From contig NZ_OU015584.1 in the NCBI RefSeq assembly GCF_907165195.1, forward strand, positions 2,385,291 to 2,449,290: a stretch of DNA of 64,000 nucleotides, in the 5' to 3' direction. Made by a program: the position numbers and the translations under genes. This stretch comes from Parvicella tangerina (GTDB lineage Bacteria > Bacteroidota > Bacteroidia > Flavobacteriales_D > Parvicellaceae). The notes below the pieces were generated by a model. It did no database searches, was not told the DNA's origin, and was given only the letters and a program-made list of their open reading frames with translations. Below are positions 49,247-58,398 of the stretch, in pieces; position 1 is the first letter of the stretch; every line of letters begins with the position of its first letter.

Positions 49247-50311
49247 TTAAAACTCATCGTAGTTTACAACAACTTTTTGAGTAACTGGGTGCGATGTGCA
49301 GGTTAAGATATAGCCTTGAGCCACTTCTTCATCAGTTAGTGCATAATTGGCCTCCATCACCGCTTTACCTTCAGTCACCTTCGCTTTACAGGTACAACAT
49401 ACTGCACCTTTACACGAAAATGGAACATCCACTCCTTCTTCAATAGCGGTCTCCAGAATTGATTCACCATCCGTATCCAGTGTAAACTCAAACTCTTCAT
49501 CGTCATAAATCACAGTGATCTGTGCCTCCCCATGAAAATCTGAGGCCTCTTCTACTCGAGTACTCTTGCTCTCCATCAAGACAGGAGTGGTAAACAGTTC
49601 AAAATGAATCTTTGACTTATCGATTCCAATCGACTCTAACCCTTTAGTCGCAGCAATGATCATTTCTTCTGGTCCACATAAGAAAAACCCTTGAGCACCC
49701 TCCAATTGATTGTGAGTAATCAATGATCTTGCTTTGCCTTCATTTATTCTTCCGTTCGTTAACGCACTACCAGAATCCTCTCTTGAATAGATTAGCGTTG
49801 TTTTGATATTTTTAGTTCCTAATTCTTCTAGCGCAGACTTAAAGATAACATGGTTACTATCCTTATTACCGTAAAAAATATGGAAAGTACTATTCGGTTC
49901 TTTTTCAACCACATCCTTGGCCATTGATAAAATTGGAGTTATTCCACTACCAGCAACAAAAGCAACGTAAGTGTGATGATGCAAACCATCCGTTTTCAGC
50001 GTAAAATTACCCTCTGGAGGAAGCACCTTAACAACATCGCCAACCTTCAAATTTCTATTGATGTGTGTAGAAACTTTTCCACCCTCCACTTCCTTCACTG
50101 CAACTTTCAAGACTTCCTCTGAAGGTGAAGAACAAAGTGAGTATGACCTTCTTTCTTCGGAACCTCCAATCTCAAAAGCCAATGTCAAGTACTGACCGGC
50201 TGTAAACTGATACTCACTTTTAAGATCTGAAGGAATTTCAAACCCAACGGCAACAGCTTCTGGGGTTTCTCTCGTTACTTCTACAACTTTTAAATTATGA
50301 AAATGACTCAT
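49247..50311 (-). CDS. PaaE-like ferredoxin reductase with 2Fe-2S domain
   Basis: A 354-residue flavoprotein reductase. FAD binding: RRSYSLCSSP (RxYS). NAD(P) binding: VAGSGITPILSMAKDV and the terminal FLCGPEEMI. A plant-type 2Fe-2S ferredoxin domain at about 265-354 carries SCKGAVCCTCKAKV and the final Cys in ILTCTSHP (CxxxxCxxC...C). The order FNR-NAD-ferredoxin is that of PaaE, the reductase of phenylacetyl-CoA epoxidase, but the other paa genes are absent from the window, so it may serve another oxygenase. A longer in-frame form (start at 50380) would include a non-conserved N-terminus; ATG at 50311 fits the family, and TACATTTG lies 26 bases upstream (50337-50344, minus). Confidence 0.9.
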   Translation of the reverse strand: MSHFHNLKVVEVTRETPEAVAVGFEIPSDLKSEYQFTAGQYLTLAFEIGGSEERRSYSLCSSPSEEVLKVAVKEVEGGKVSTHINRNLKVGDVVKVLPPEGNFTLKTDGLHHHTYVAFVAGSGITPILSMAKDVVEKEPNSTFHIFYGNKDSNHVIFKSALEELGTKNIKTTLIYSREDSGSALTNGRINEGKARSLITHNQLEGAQGFFLCGPEEMIIAATKGLESIGIDKSKIHFELFTTPVLMESKSTRVEEASDFHGEAQITVIYDDEEFEFTLDTDGESILETAIEEGVDVPFSCKGAVCCTCKAKVTEGKAVMEANYALTDEEVAQGYILTCTSHPVTQKVVVNYDEF

Positions 50312-50391
50312 TATGCTCTTTCTTTTTATAGGTTTGCAAATGTACCATTTAGAAACAAATTTTGGAAGTGTTTGTTTCAAAACCCTCGTCT

Positions 50392-51288
50392 ATGATCTGG
50401 AAGCGGCTATTTAACTGGAAATTTTGGAGATGGGTCCTCCTTTCATTTGTTCTTTTGCTATTTATTTTTCTACATTTTCTTGCGCCATCTTTAATCGTGA
50501 GCAAAAGAGCATCAAGAACAGGCTATCCTTCTGTAACCGATTATAGTCTGAATGTTGACACGCTCATCTTGGAATCTCACGATGGTCACAAACTTTATGG
50601 ACTGTGGTGCGATGCGAACACTCCAGAAGTGCAGGGAACTATTTTAATGATTCATGGCATTGGCAGCTGTAAAGATCATTTCATCCCCAAAGCTCAATGG
50701 CTTGCAAATAACGGCTTTAACAGCGTTCTGGTAGACCTTCGTGGGCATGGCATGAGCGAGGGCGAATATATTACGTACGGGTTCAATGAAGTGCCTGACC
50801 TAAAACTTTTTCTAGACTGCATGACACTGCACCATCATGCTAATAATATAGGTGTTTGGGGTCAGTCCTTGGGCGGGGCTATTGGTTTACAACTCATGGC
50901 TGCGGATGACCGAGTTAAGTTTGGTATCATAGAAAGCACCTACTGCACCTTTGATGAGGTGGTTCACGATTATAGTTATCGGATGTTCGGAGTTCCCCTT
51001 GGCTGGTTAAATGACTATGTGATTTGGCGAGCACAAAGTGTTGCTCAATTTGACAAAACCAACATTAATCCAGAAGAAGCCTGCAAAAAAGTACATCAAC
51101 CCATTTTGCTTGTCCACGGAACCGCTGATGATCGAATTGATATTACTTACGGTAAACGTAATTTCAATGCTCTTGCATCCGAGAATAAAGAATTCGTTCA
51201 AATTGAAGGTGCAAATCATGTTAATGTATGGGAGGTTGGAGGAGAGACCTACAACAAGAAATGCCTAGAGTTTTTGAATAATCCTTAA
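50392..51288 (+). CDS. alpha/beta hydrolase with N-terminal membrane anchor
   Basis: A 298-residue alpha/beta hydrolase. A hydrophobic helix at about residues 12-32 (VLLSFVLLLFIFLHFLAP) anchors it to the membrane. The fold shows the oxyanion region MIHGIGSCKDHF, VDLRGHGMSEGE, the nucleophile elbow GQSLGGAIG (Ser), the acid LLVHGTADDRID (Asp), and the His in GANHVNVW. The catalytic triad is complete. Substrate unknown. ATG at 50392 was chosen over an upstream in-frame GTG, because it precedes the membrane helix directly. The gene is divergent from the reductase gene. Confidence 0.88.
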   Translation: MIWKRLFNWKFWRWVLLSFVLLLFIFLHFLAPSLIVSKRASRTGYPSVTDYSLNVDTLILESHDGHKLYGLWCDANTPEVQGTILMIHGIGSCKDHFIPKAQWLANNGFNSVLVDLRGHGMSEGEYITYGFNEVPDLKLFLDCMTLHHHANNIGVWGQSLGGAIGLQLMAADDRVKFGIIESTYCTFDEVVHDYSYRMFGVPLGWLNDYVIWRAQSVAQFDKTNINPEEACKKVHQPILLVHGTADDRIDITYGKRNFNALASENKEFVQIEGANHVNVWEVGGETYNKKCLEFLNNP

Positions 51289-51303
51289 GTTCAATTAAAT
51301 TTG
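51273..51303 (+). promoter_or_regulatory. promoter of the S41 peptidase operon
   Basis: TTTG at 51273-51276 and TAAATTTG at 51296-51303 match the Bacteroidota consensus with 19-base spacing. The G is 23 bases before the TTG start at 51326. This is the best promoter match in the window, partly inside the end of the hydrolase gene. Confidence 0.72.
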
Positions 51304-51325
51304 TGTCTTATCAATCATTCATCAG

Positions 51326-53422
51326 TTGAAAAAGACATTTTTGATTATGCTCTTCCTGACGCCTGCTCTTAGCTTGATCGGTCAGGAAATAAAAAGTTCA
51401 TCTTCTCAGGAGTTCAGTTCTCGTTTAGACAACCTAATTTATACGCTTAATAGGTGGCACGTCTCTCCTATTGAAAATGGCGACACCCTGTCTAATCGAG
51501 TATATCAACTCTTTATTAGAGAGTTCGACCCTTATTTATTGTTTTTAACTGAGGAGTCTTCAGATATTCTCAAAAACTATCAGTATGACCTGGACGATCA
51601 GATCGAGAAAGGTGATTACATTTTTATTGACACTTGCGCTTCTATTGCACTGAACGGTATCAAAAGAATACAAGAGGAATGGTTTGATGATATTGATGTA
51701 GATTTTGTGCTATCGTATGCAGATACAGCGAAGTTTAACAGAAGTAGAGAAGACCGTATTGCTGGTGATCTAGTTGGTTTAGAAAATCGATTCAAAAAAT
51801 GGATTACCTATCAGATTCTAGTAAGCACCTATAGCAACTTCCCAGATTTAAACCTGGCTGACAATGATAGTGTTTCTAATGCTCTAAGTTATTCGATATC
51901 ACAAGAAAAGTCCTTTTTAACCTGTATGTTTGAGGATCTTGGTTTTCCCGATAAAACGACTATAAAAGCTGGTTTAGAAGACCTCTTTCTTAACGCTGTT
52001 GCGCAAGCTTTTGACCCGCATAGTAACTTTTATTCTAAGGATCAAAAAAATGACCTTGAAACGATGCTTTCCCCTTCAGAAGATAGCTTTGGTATCACGT
52101 TATACGATGAGAATAATTCAATCAAGGTGAATTCTATTCACCAGCGAAGTGATGCATGGCGATCGAATTTGATAAATGTTGATGATGTCATAAAACAAGC
52201 TAAAGACCAGAATGGAGAAGCGTTAATCGACAACTGTACATCTGCTTATGAATTGGAAGAACTATTATCCTCCACTAGTGTTTCTTCTGTTACGTTATCT
52301 GTAATAAAACCTAGTGGCAAGGAAATAACTGTTGAACTTATCAAAGAGACGCTATCCTCAGAAGAGAATAGTCTGGTTGCTTATGTTCTAAAGGGAAAAA
52401 CATCGATCGGGTATATCTCTCTTCCTTCTTTCTATACTTCATGGGAGTCAGATCAAGTGGACGGTTGTGCAAATGATGTTGCCAAGGAAATTCTTAAACT
52501 CCGGGAGGATAGTATTTCTGGGTTGATCCTAGACCTTCGAAATAACGGTGGAGGATCCGTAGTAGAAGCCCTCGATCTTGCTGGTATATTTATTGACATA
52601 GGTCCATTAGGTATCATGAAAAGTGCAACAGGTAAGCCTAAGCTGATGAAAGACTTCAATCGAGGTGCAGCCTACACTGATCCGTTGATCATTCTAATCA
52701 ATGGAGCTTCGGCTTCAGCCTCAGAGATCGTTGCAGGAGCACTCAAATATCATCAAAGAGCGGTAATCGTAGGATCCGACAGTTATGGCAAGGCAACGAG
52801 TCAAGTCGTCATCCCAACAGACTCCACCTTATGGTTTGACTACATGCAATCAACTGATGATTTTGTAAAAGTGACCACAAGTAACATCTACCAACCTGAC
52901 TTGAGTTCTCATCAATTATACGGAGTACAACCAGACATCAAAATACCTAGTCCGTGGGAAAGTTTTTACACTAAAGAAGCGGACGAATTCTTTCCTTTGG
53001 TACCTGATAAAATTTCCAAGAATGTGTACTTCACACCAAGCTTAACATTACCTATCGAACAACTTCAGGAAAAATCAAACAATAGAATCAAAAATGACGC
53101 TTTATTTACGCGTATTAAAACCATAGATGACTCTCTGTACAGTGAGATGAATGATCCTTTCTCAGTCGCCATTAATCTGAATACAATCTATTCTCGAAAC
53201 CTCAATAAAGACAGTAATTACGATAAGCTTTTGGACGATTTGGAGCTCTCCCATGCTGAATTCTCATTTGAAATATCAACCTTCTATGAATCCATCTCAA
53301 ACATGGATAAAACATTCAACAAAAATGCAACACGATTAAAATATGAAATGGAAAAAGACCCGGTTTTAAATGAAACTTTTTTAATTTTAACCGATCTAAT
53401 TGAACTAAAAACCACAAAATGA
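51326..53422 (+). CDS. S41 family carboxy-terminal processing peptidase
   Basis: A 698-residue exported protease of the Prc/Tsp type. Signal peptide ends LSLIGQ. A long helical N-terminal region (about 25-230) precedes a PDZ domain (about 240-335, VSSVTLSVIKPSGKE) and the S41 protease core: LILDLRNNGGGSVVEAL, the nucleophile Ser in INGASASASEIVAGAL and the catalytic Lys in GSDSYGKATSQ. Afterwards a helical C-terminal extension. No ATG is present at the start; TTG at 51326 gives an ideal signal peptide, and the first ATG (51347) would cut it in half. The next gene overlaps by 4 bases. Confidence 0.9.
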   Translation: MKKTFLIMLFLTPALSLIGQEIKSSSSQEFSSRLDNLIYTLNRWHVSPIENGDTLSNRVYQLFIREFDPYLLFLTEESSDILKNYQYDLDDQIEKGDYIFIDTCASIALNGIKRIQEEWFDDIDVDFVLSYADTAKFNRSREDRIAGDLVGLENRFKKWITYQILVSTYSNFPDLNLADNDSVSNALSYSISQEKSFLTCMFEDLGFPDKTTIKAGLEDLFLNAVAQAFDPHSNFYSKDQKNDLETMLSPSEDSFGITLYDENNSIKVNSIHQRSDAWRSNLINVDDVIKQAKDQNGEALIDNCTSAYELEELLSSTSVSSVTLSVIKPSGKEITVELIKETLSSEENSLVAYVLKGKTSIGYISLPSFYTSWESDQVDGCANDVAKEILKLREDSISGLILDLRNNGGGSVVEALDLAGIFIDIGPLGIMKSATGKPKLMKDFNRGAAYTDPLIILINGASASASEIVAGALKYHQRAVIVGSDSYGKATSQVVIPTDSTLWFDYMQSTDDFVKVTTSNIYQPDLSSHQLYGVQPDIKIPSPWESFYTKEADEFFPLVPDKISKNVYFTPSLTLPIEQLQEKSNNRIKNDALFTRIKTIDDSLYSEMNDPFSVAINLNTIYSRNLNKDSNYDKLLDDLELSHAEFSFEISTFYESISNMDKTFNKNATRLKYEMEKDPVLNETFLILTDLIELKTTK

Positions 53423-54462
53423 AAACACTTTTAAACAAAAAAATACGCCTTACTTTTTTATTCCTGTTACTTTGCTCCGCTTCCGTATTTGGGCAAGAGT
53501 TTAGTAATCCAGTTGAATATATGAACTTTATTGGTGAACAGTACGCTCAGCTCACAGAGGACCAATGGGCCTACACTCGAGCCATTGCCAATGACAAAAA
53601 AGCAAAGAAAATAGAGTCCAAAAGACAAGACCTATTAAACTCCAACAAATCTGCTCAGGCAAAAATAAAAAAGATGCCAGCATACAATGGGAACACTGAA
53701 TATAGGGATTCTGTAGTAGCATTTTTACAACTGAATTATGACGTATTGAATAACGACTATGCCAAGATTGTAGATATGGAAGAGATCGCAGAGCAGTCCT
53801 ACGATTTGATGGAGGCCTACCTTCTTGCGCAGGAAGTGGCGAGTGAGAAACTAAAAAGTGCAGGTGAAATGCTTTCAGAAACCGAAAAGAAATTTGCTGC
53901 AGACAATGATATTACACTGCAGGAGGGCGAAAAAAGCAAAAATGCAAAAAGACTGGAAAAAGCGAACAAAGTCTACAAGTATTATAATGAGATCTATTTG
54001 ATCTTTTTTAAGTGTTACAAACAAGAAGCTTACCTGCTAGATGCAGTGAATACTGGAGACGTAAATGCAATGGAACAAAACAAAAATGCGCTATTGACCT
54101 ATGCAAATGAAGGACTTGACAAACTCAAGAAACTTAAGGCATTTGAAGGCGATAACTCTTTAATCGAGGCAGGCAAAGAAATCCTAGACTTTTACAAGGA
54201 TGAAGCAGAAAATGAACTTGGAGATATTGTGGACTTCTTTGTAAAAAAGGAGAAATTCGAAACGATTAATGAAGCCTTTGAAGCAAAGAAAAAAAATAAG
54301 CGTACGCAGGAAGATGTTGACAATTTTAATCAGGCTGTAAATGACTATAACGCTGCGACAGAAGCTTATAATAAAGCGAACGAAATACTGAATAAATCGA
54401 GAGGGAAAAAGTTGGATAACTGGAACAATACCGCCACTAAGTTCACCAAGAAAAATGTTTAA
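53419..54462 (+). CDS. secreted coiled-coil protein, unknown function
   Basis: A 347-residue protein with a signal peptide (ending ASVFGQ) and an almost wholly helical, charged mature part with coiled-coil character (e.g. ASEKLKSAGEMLSETEKKFA, then DVDNFNQAVNDYNAATEAY). It has no Cys and no recognised domain, so it may form elongated bundles in the periplasm. It overlaps the S41 protease stop by 4 bases (ATGA) and is therefore translationally coupled; it could be a substrate or a cofactor of that protease. A strong terminator ends the operon. Confidence 0.75.
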   Translation: MKTLLNKKIRLTFLFLLLCSASVFGQEFSNPVEYMNFIGEQYAQLTEDQWAYTRAIANDKKAKKIESKRQDLLNSNKSAQAKIKKMPAYNGNTEYRDSVVAFLQLNYDVLNNDYAKIVDMEEIAEQSYDLMEAYLLAQEVASEKLKSAGEMLSETEKKFAADNDITLQEGEKSKNAKRLEKANKVYKYYNEIYLIFFKCYKQEAYLLDAVNTGDVNAMEQNKNALLTYANEGLDKLKKLKAFEGDNSLIEAGKEILDFYKDEAENELGDIVDFFVKKEKFETINEAFEAKKKNKRTQEDVDNFNQAVNDYNAATEAYNKANEILNKSRGKKLDNWNNTATKFTKKNV

Positions 54463-54490
54463 CCTCACCTAACTCATAATAATTATCTTT

Positions 54491-54516
54491 AAGTCTTCCT
54501 CGGAAGACTTTTTTTT
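54491..54516 (+). terminator. strong intrinsic terminator abutting the next start codon
   Basis: AAGTCTTCC (54491-54499) and GGAAGACTT (54502-54510) are perfectly complementary (effective loop CTCG), and T continues to 54516. The ATG of the RibD-C reductase gene follows at 54520. Confidence 0.9.
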
Positions 54517-54519
54517 ATC

Positions 54520-55077
54520 ATGACAAAAAGCAACAAAGTATTCATAGCTACAAGTTTAGATGGCTACATAGCTGATTCAAAAGGCAATATCGATTGGCTA
54601 CATTCTTTTCCCAATTCTAAAGAGAGTAGTGATATGGGCTATGGTGAATTCATGAATTCTGTGGATGCATTGATTATGGGACGAACGACATTTGAAACAG
54701 TAGCTGGTTTTGATATTCCATGGCCGTATGAAAAACCTGTTTATGTTTTAAGTAGTCAACTTAAAGAGGTTCCAAATGAACTAAAAGGCAAGGTTGAATT
54801 GGTGACTGGAACTCTTCAGGAGATCCTCCATCAAATCTATACTGACGGATACCATCATCTTTACATTGATGGCGGAAAAACTATTCAGAGCTTTTTACGA
54901 GAAGCATTGATAGATGAAATTACAATAACCGTACTTCCCATCCTACTGGGACGAGGTATTCCACTTTTTGGTGAATTAGACGAACCTCAACGATATGCAT
55001 GTGTTCATTCCAGAGTGTTTGACAACGGTGTGGTTCAAAATCAATTTGTAAAAACGGATTCATCTGAAAAAGCATAA
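54520..55077 (+). CDS. dihydrofolate reductase-like protein (RibD C-terminal family)
   Basis: A 185-residue NADPH-dependent reductase of the DHFR/RibD-C fold. Family marks: KVFIATSLDGYIADSKGNID at the N-terminus, ALIMGRTTFETVAGF, HHLYIDGGKTIQSFLREALI and VLPILLGRGIPLFG. Stand-alone members are often called dihydrofolate reductase family or YyaP/YwjB; the substrate is generally unknown and true DHFR activity is not implied. The start ATG lies 3 bases after the T-run of a strong terminator, so no separate promoter or ribosome site fits in between. Confidence 0.88.
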   Translation: MTKSNKVFIATSLDGYIADSKGNIDWLHSFPNSKESSDMGYGEFMNSVDALIMGRTTFETVAGFDIPWPYEKPVYVLSSQLKEVPNELKGKVELVTGTLQEILHQIYTDGYHHLYIDGGKTIQSFLREALIDEITITVLPILLGRGIPLFGELDEPQRYACVHSRVFDNGVVQNQFVKTDSSEKA

Positions 55078-55081
55078 ACAC

Positions 55082-55089
55082 TACCTTTG
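55082..55089 (+). promoter_or_regulatory. -7 promoter element before rluF
   Basis: TACCTTTG matches TAnnTTTG; its G is 10 bases before the ATG at 55099. No -33 TTG at the usual distance. Confidence 0.4.
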
Positions 55090-55098
55090 TTCCAGAAC

Positions 55099-55821
55099 AT
55101 GAATGAAACACGGATCAATAAATTTTTGAGTGAAGCCGGCTACTGCTCAAGAAGAAAAGCTGATAAACTGATTGAAGAAGGACGCGTTACCATCAATGGA
55201 AAAATCCCTCCAATGGGGGAAAAAATCAAGGAAGGAGATGAAGTGCATGTGGATGGGAAACTAATCTCGAGACCTAAAGAAGAATTTGTATACCTGGCGC
55301 TCAACAAACCTGTTGGCATTGTCTGTACGACTGATACTCGGGTTGAAAAGGATAATATCATTGATTTCATGAACTACCCCAAACGAATATTCCCCATAGG
55401 TCGTTTGGATAAACCCAGTGAGGGACTGATTCTTTTAACCAATGATGGCGACATTGTCAATAAAATACTCAGAGCTCGTAACAATCACGAGAAAGAATAC
55501 ATTGTAACCGTAAACAAGCCCATCACTAAAGATTTCATTCATAAGATGTCTAACGGTGTTCCTATACTTGATACCGTCACCAACAAATGCTTCGTAGAAC
55601 AGATCAATCGTACTACCTTTAAGATTATTCTAACCCAGGGACTGAATCGTCAAATCAGAAGAATGTGTGAATATCTTGACTACAGGGTAGTTAAACTAAA
55701 GCGAGTAAGGATCATGAATATTCACTTAGATATTCCTGTTGGTGAATATCGTGAACTGACTTCCAATGAAATGCATGAGTTGAATCAACTTCTAAGCGAA
55801 TCCAAAAAGACCTTTGAATAA
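55099..55821 (+). CDS. rluF: 23S rRNA pseudouridine synthase, RluF type
   Basis: A 240-residue pseudouridine synthase. N-terminal S4 RNA-binding domain ([20 protein letters not shown], about 5-65), then the RsuA/RluB-E-F catalytic domain with the catalytic Asp in [20 protein letters not shown] and [19 protein letters not shown]. The latter, with the RRMCEYLG-like motif, is close to RluF, which modifies U2604 of 23S rRNA in E. coli; RluB/E functions cannot be ruled out. ATG at 55099 was chosen because it immediately precedes the S4 domain. A small hydrophobic ORF overlaps its end. Confidence 0.92.
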   Translation: MNETRINKFLSEAGYCSRRKADKLIEEGRVTINGKIPPMGEKIKEGDEVHVDGKLISRPKEEFVYLALNKPVGIVCTTDTRVEKDNIIDFMNYPKRIFPIGRLDKPSEGLILLTNDGDIVNKILRARNNHEKEYIVTVNKPITKDFIHKMSNGVPILDTVTNKCFVEQINRTTFKIILTQGLNRQIRRMCEYLDYRVVKLKRVRIMNIHLDIPVGEYRELTSNEMHELNQLLSESKKTFE

Positions 55822-56041
55822 CTTGGGAATACTATCCTTCATATCTATCATTCCTCTTTTGCTTCTGATTTATGATGGTTACAAAAATGGAAACGTTCTC
55901 AAAGGATTGAAGTTGATCCTAATCTTTTTACTCACTGCAGGACTTGGCGCAATTTTGATACAACTATACGAAATGCTATTCGCAGTATGCATTCCCTCTC
56001 TACTTCTTGCCTTTGTCCTCTTTACTAAAAAGAGAGCATAA
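55814..56041 (+). CDS. possible small hydrophobic protein
   Basis: A 75-codon frame beginning with TTG at 55814 (8-base overlap with rluF). The product is nearly all hydrophobic, with two or three potential membrane helices ([52 protein letters not shown]) and a basic C-terminus (TKKRA). No ATG start and no recognised family; the clean hydrophobic pattern and the basic end are the only evidence. It could be chance. Confidence 0.4.
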   Translation: MNNLGILSFISIIPLLLLIYDGYKNGNVLKGLKLILIFLLTAGLGAILIQLYEMLFAVCIPSLLLAFVLFTKKRA

Positions 56042-56117
56042 ATACAAATCAATACCTCTTACTTGAAAAACTGAGTTCTAAAAAAACACAGCACTAATCT
56101 GGACTATTTAGATCACG

Positions 56118-57332
56118 CTAGTACTTTGCAAACTGCTTAACACTTCTTGCACCATTCTCAACGTTGGTTATACTCACCCAATAGGTCCCTTTGGCCAATT
56201 CAGCAACGGCTAATTGTGTTAGTTGTCCAGAAAGCATTTTTTTAGTCATCACCTGTCCTAAAGCATCAAAAACCACAATTTCGTAAGTTGAATGATTCCC
56301 CAAATCGATATTGATGATATCGTTGGCAGGGTTTGGATAGAGTTCGAAATTTTGAGCAATACTTTCAGTAATTCCAGCAGGTTGATTACAGATCAACGGA
56401 TATAGAAATTCCAGCGATCGATTCAAAATTGAATCCGTTCCCGCTTGCGTCTGAAAATAGCTTACATGTCCAGTGCTGTTCGGTATGGTGATGAGTTCAT
56501 TCTGCAGACCGACATTATCTGCCTGGATTTTCATTTCTCCTGATCCCTGCAGCTGAATAATAGGAAAAGAGAAGATTACTGCATCTCCGGTGCCATAAGG
56601 CACTGTACCATCTTGATCATCGTGAACAGAAAAAAGAGGTGGGTCATTCGCATCAATGTAACTCGCCCATTTCAAGGCACCAGAATAGTTTAAAACTCCT
56701 GCAACCTCATCTCCATATTGCGTATTCGTTGAACTATTACCTGTCCACCCTCCATTGTTATCCAGTATGGTTTGGATGTAAGGCTGAATGGAATTGGTTT
56801 CTTGCAACAACCCGACATGATCTGCTACGATACCTCCGGCAGAGATTCCACCAACAAAAATAAGGTTGGTATCCACTTTGTAATTATTGACAGTCGCTGC
56901 ATCTTCTCTAAAAAACCTCACTGCTGCTTTCATATCAGAAACAGCCTTAATGACCACATCCGTCATAGTCACTGAATCAGGAATACCGAAAACATCATAC
57001 AATCTGTAATCAATGGAAGCAGCCGCATATCCTCGTGAAGCATAAAAAGCACAAAGGTTATGCATATCTTCTCTTGTTCCGCCTACGAAACTTCCACCAA
57101 AAGCTAAGATTACCAGTGGTCTGTTTACTGCCTGATCACCTTGAGGTTCAAAAAAGTCAAGAAATAAATCTTGATTTGCTCCTCCAACCGTAGTGCCATT
57201 ACCGTATTGAATAGCAAGCGTGGTGTCTGGAACAAAAACTTCATTTAAATAACGTGAACCATCACAAGTAGGATGTTGCCCCAAAAACGAAAGAGAAAAT
57301 AGTGCTAAAACAAATACTGCTATATATTTCAT
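56118..57332 (-). CDS. secreted esterase (alpha/beta hydrolase) with T9SS type A sorting domain
   Basis: A 404-residue exported protein. Signal peptide ends LSFLGQ. The alpha/beta-hydrolase domain has the oxyanion loop VILAFGGSFVGGTRED, the nucleophile GGISAGG (Ser), and VHDDQDGTVPYGTGD (Asp) with a His in NSTGHVSYF, so the catalytic triad looks complete. It is in the carboxylesterase/acetyl-xylan-esterase-like group with YRLYD. The last about 75 residues are a T9SS type A domain (FELYPNPANDIINID, VVFDALGQVMTKK, KGTYWVSITN), so it is exported and held at the surface or released. Real substrate is unknown. Confidence 0.9.
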   Translation of the reverse strand: MKYIAVFVLALFSLSFLGQHPTCDGSRYLNEVFVPDTTLAIQYGNGTTVGGANQDLFLDFFEPQGDQAVNRPLVILAFGGSFVGGTREDMHNLCAFYASRGYAAASIDYRLYDVFGIPDSVTMTDVVIKAVSDMKAAVRFFREDAATVNNYKVDTNLIFVGGISAGGIVADHVGLLQETNSIQPYIQTILDNNGGWTGNSSTNTQYGDEVAGVLNYSGALKWASYIDANDPPLFSVHDDQDGTVPYGTGDAVIFSFPIIQLQGSGEMKIQADNVGLQNELITIPNSTGHVSYFQTQAGTDSILNRSLEFLYPLICNQPAGITESIAQNFELYPNPANDIINIDLGNHSTYEIVVFDALGQVMTKKMLSGQLTQLAVAELAKGTYWVSITNVENGARSVKQFAKY

Positions 57333-57406
57333 AAATCATGATTTTAGTTGTTATGATTTTATGAATATAGCAATAATTTTCAACAACAAGGTTTAACAAA
57401 GAGATA

Positions 57407-58261
57407 CTAAATCCTTCTCAAGACTTTATGTAGGGGAACTTCTTGCTCTATGATATTTGCTTGTTTTAGCATATACATTACATTTCGAAGCATTTTTGTA
57501 CTCACGTTATCATTCGTTGCCCATTCTGTGGAATAAAACCACTGTTCCACATCTTCCAACTTTTGATCATACCGCTTACTCACCAATTCAATTGCATTAG
57601 ACGCATTCATGAACTGATCACAATTGAAATGAATAATGCTCATTACACGCTTCAAGACTTCTGGGCGCTCTTCTATCAACCGATCAGTCGCTGCAATGGC
57701 AAAGCAAGACCAAGGAGTTACAAACTCTCCTACCCTCTTCAAAACACCTTTATCTACCCAAGGCTTAGTAGTATACTTTTCCCAGTAGAATACATCAGTT
57801 TCATGTTTTTCAAGTGTTTCTAAGGCTCCATCAAGATTCTTTATAACCACAAATTGTTCTTCTTTGATCTTTTTCTTGTTTAATGTTGCATCCACTATTG
57901 GGATCAAATGACTTCCTGAACCAAAACGACTTATCGCATACTGTTTATCATAAGTTTCGCCATAATACTGGATTGGATTTGTAACATGCGTATGAACTCC
58001 CCAGATCAATGGCGTATTGACATACATTCCAACTACCTTACTGGGACTTCCTTTGATAATATCTGCAACAATTCCCTCGGTAAGTAACAAACAGACATCA
58101 ACTTCATCATTTCTCAATGCTCTGGTCATCGCTCCAGTTCCTCCTGAGTAATTGATCCAATCTACATCAATTCCTTCTTTTTCAAAATGCTTGTTCTCTT
58201 TTGCTAAATGCCATGGGAGATTAAAATGCTCAGGCACACCGCCAACTCTGATTTTTTCCAC
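57407..58261 (-). CDS. cytosolic NMT1/THI5-like substrate-binding protein (Ca3427-like)
   Basis: A 284-residue periplasmic-binding-protein type II fold related to NMT1/THI5 and the fungal Ca3427 group. Sequence marks: VGGVPEHFNLPWHLAKENKH, INYSGGTGAMTRALRNDEVD and LLTEGIVADIIKG. It has no signal peptide: the chain starts directly with the first beta strand. No ABC transporter genes are next to it, so it is not an obvious uptake component; a cytosolic pyrimidine-binding or enzymatic role is possible. Family assigned with good confidence; function is open. Confidence 0.8.
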   Translation of the reverse strand: MEKIRVGGVPEHFNLPWHLAKENKHFEKEGIDVDWINYSGGTGAMTRALRNDEVDVCLLLTEGIVADIIKGSPSKVVGMYVNTPLIWGVHTHVTNPIQYYGETYDKQYAISRFGSGSHLIPIVDATLNKKKIKEEQFVVIKNLDGALETLEKHETDVFYWEKYTTKPWVDKGVLKRVGEFVTPWSCFAIAATDRLIEERPEVLKRVMSIIHFNCDQFMNASNAIELVSKRYDQKLEDVEQWFYSTEWATNDNVSTKMLRNVMYMLKQANIIEQEVPLHKVLRRI

Positions 58262-58398
58262 TATTATTCCATTTGGTTGTTAACCAAAATTACAATTATC
58301 TTACCGCATATGTGGATTAATCCGTAAAATGTGAAAAAATATTTGGAAGATTCCTCCGTTTTCTTTTTATCTTAGACAAAGATTGCAACAACTAAACT

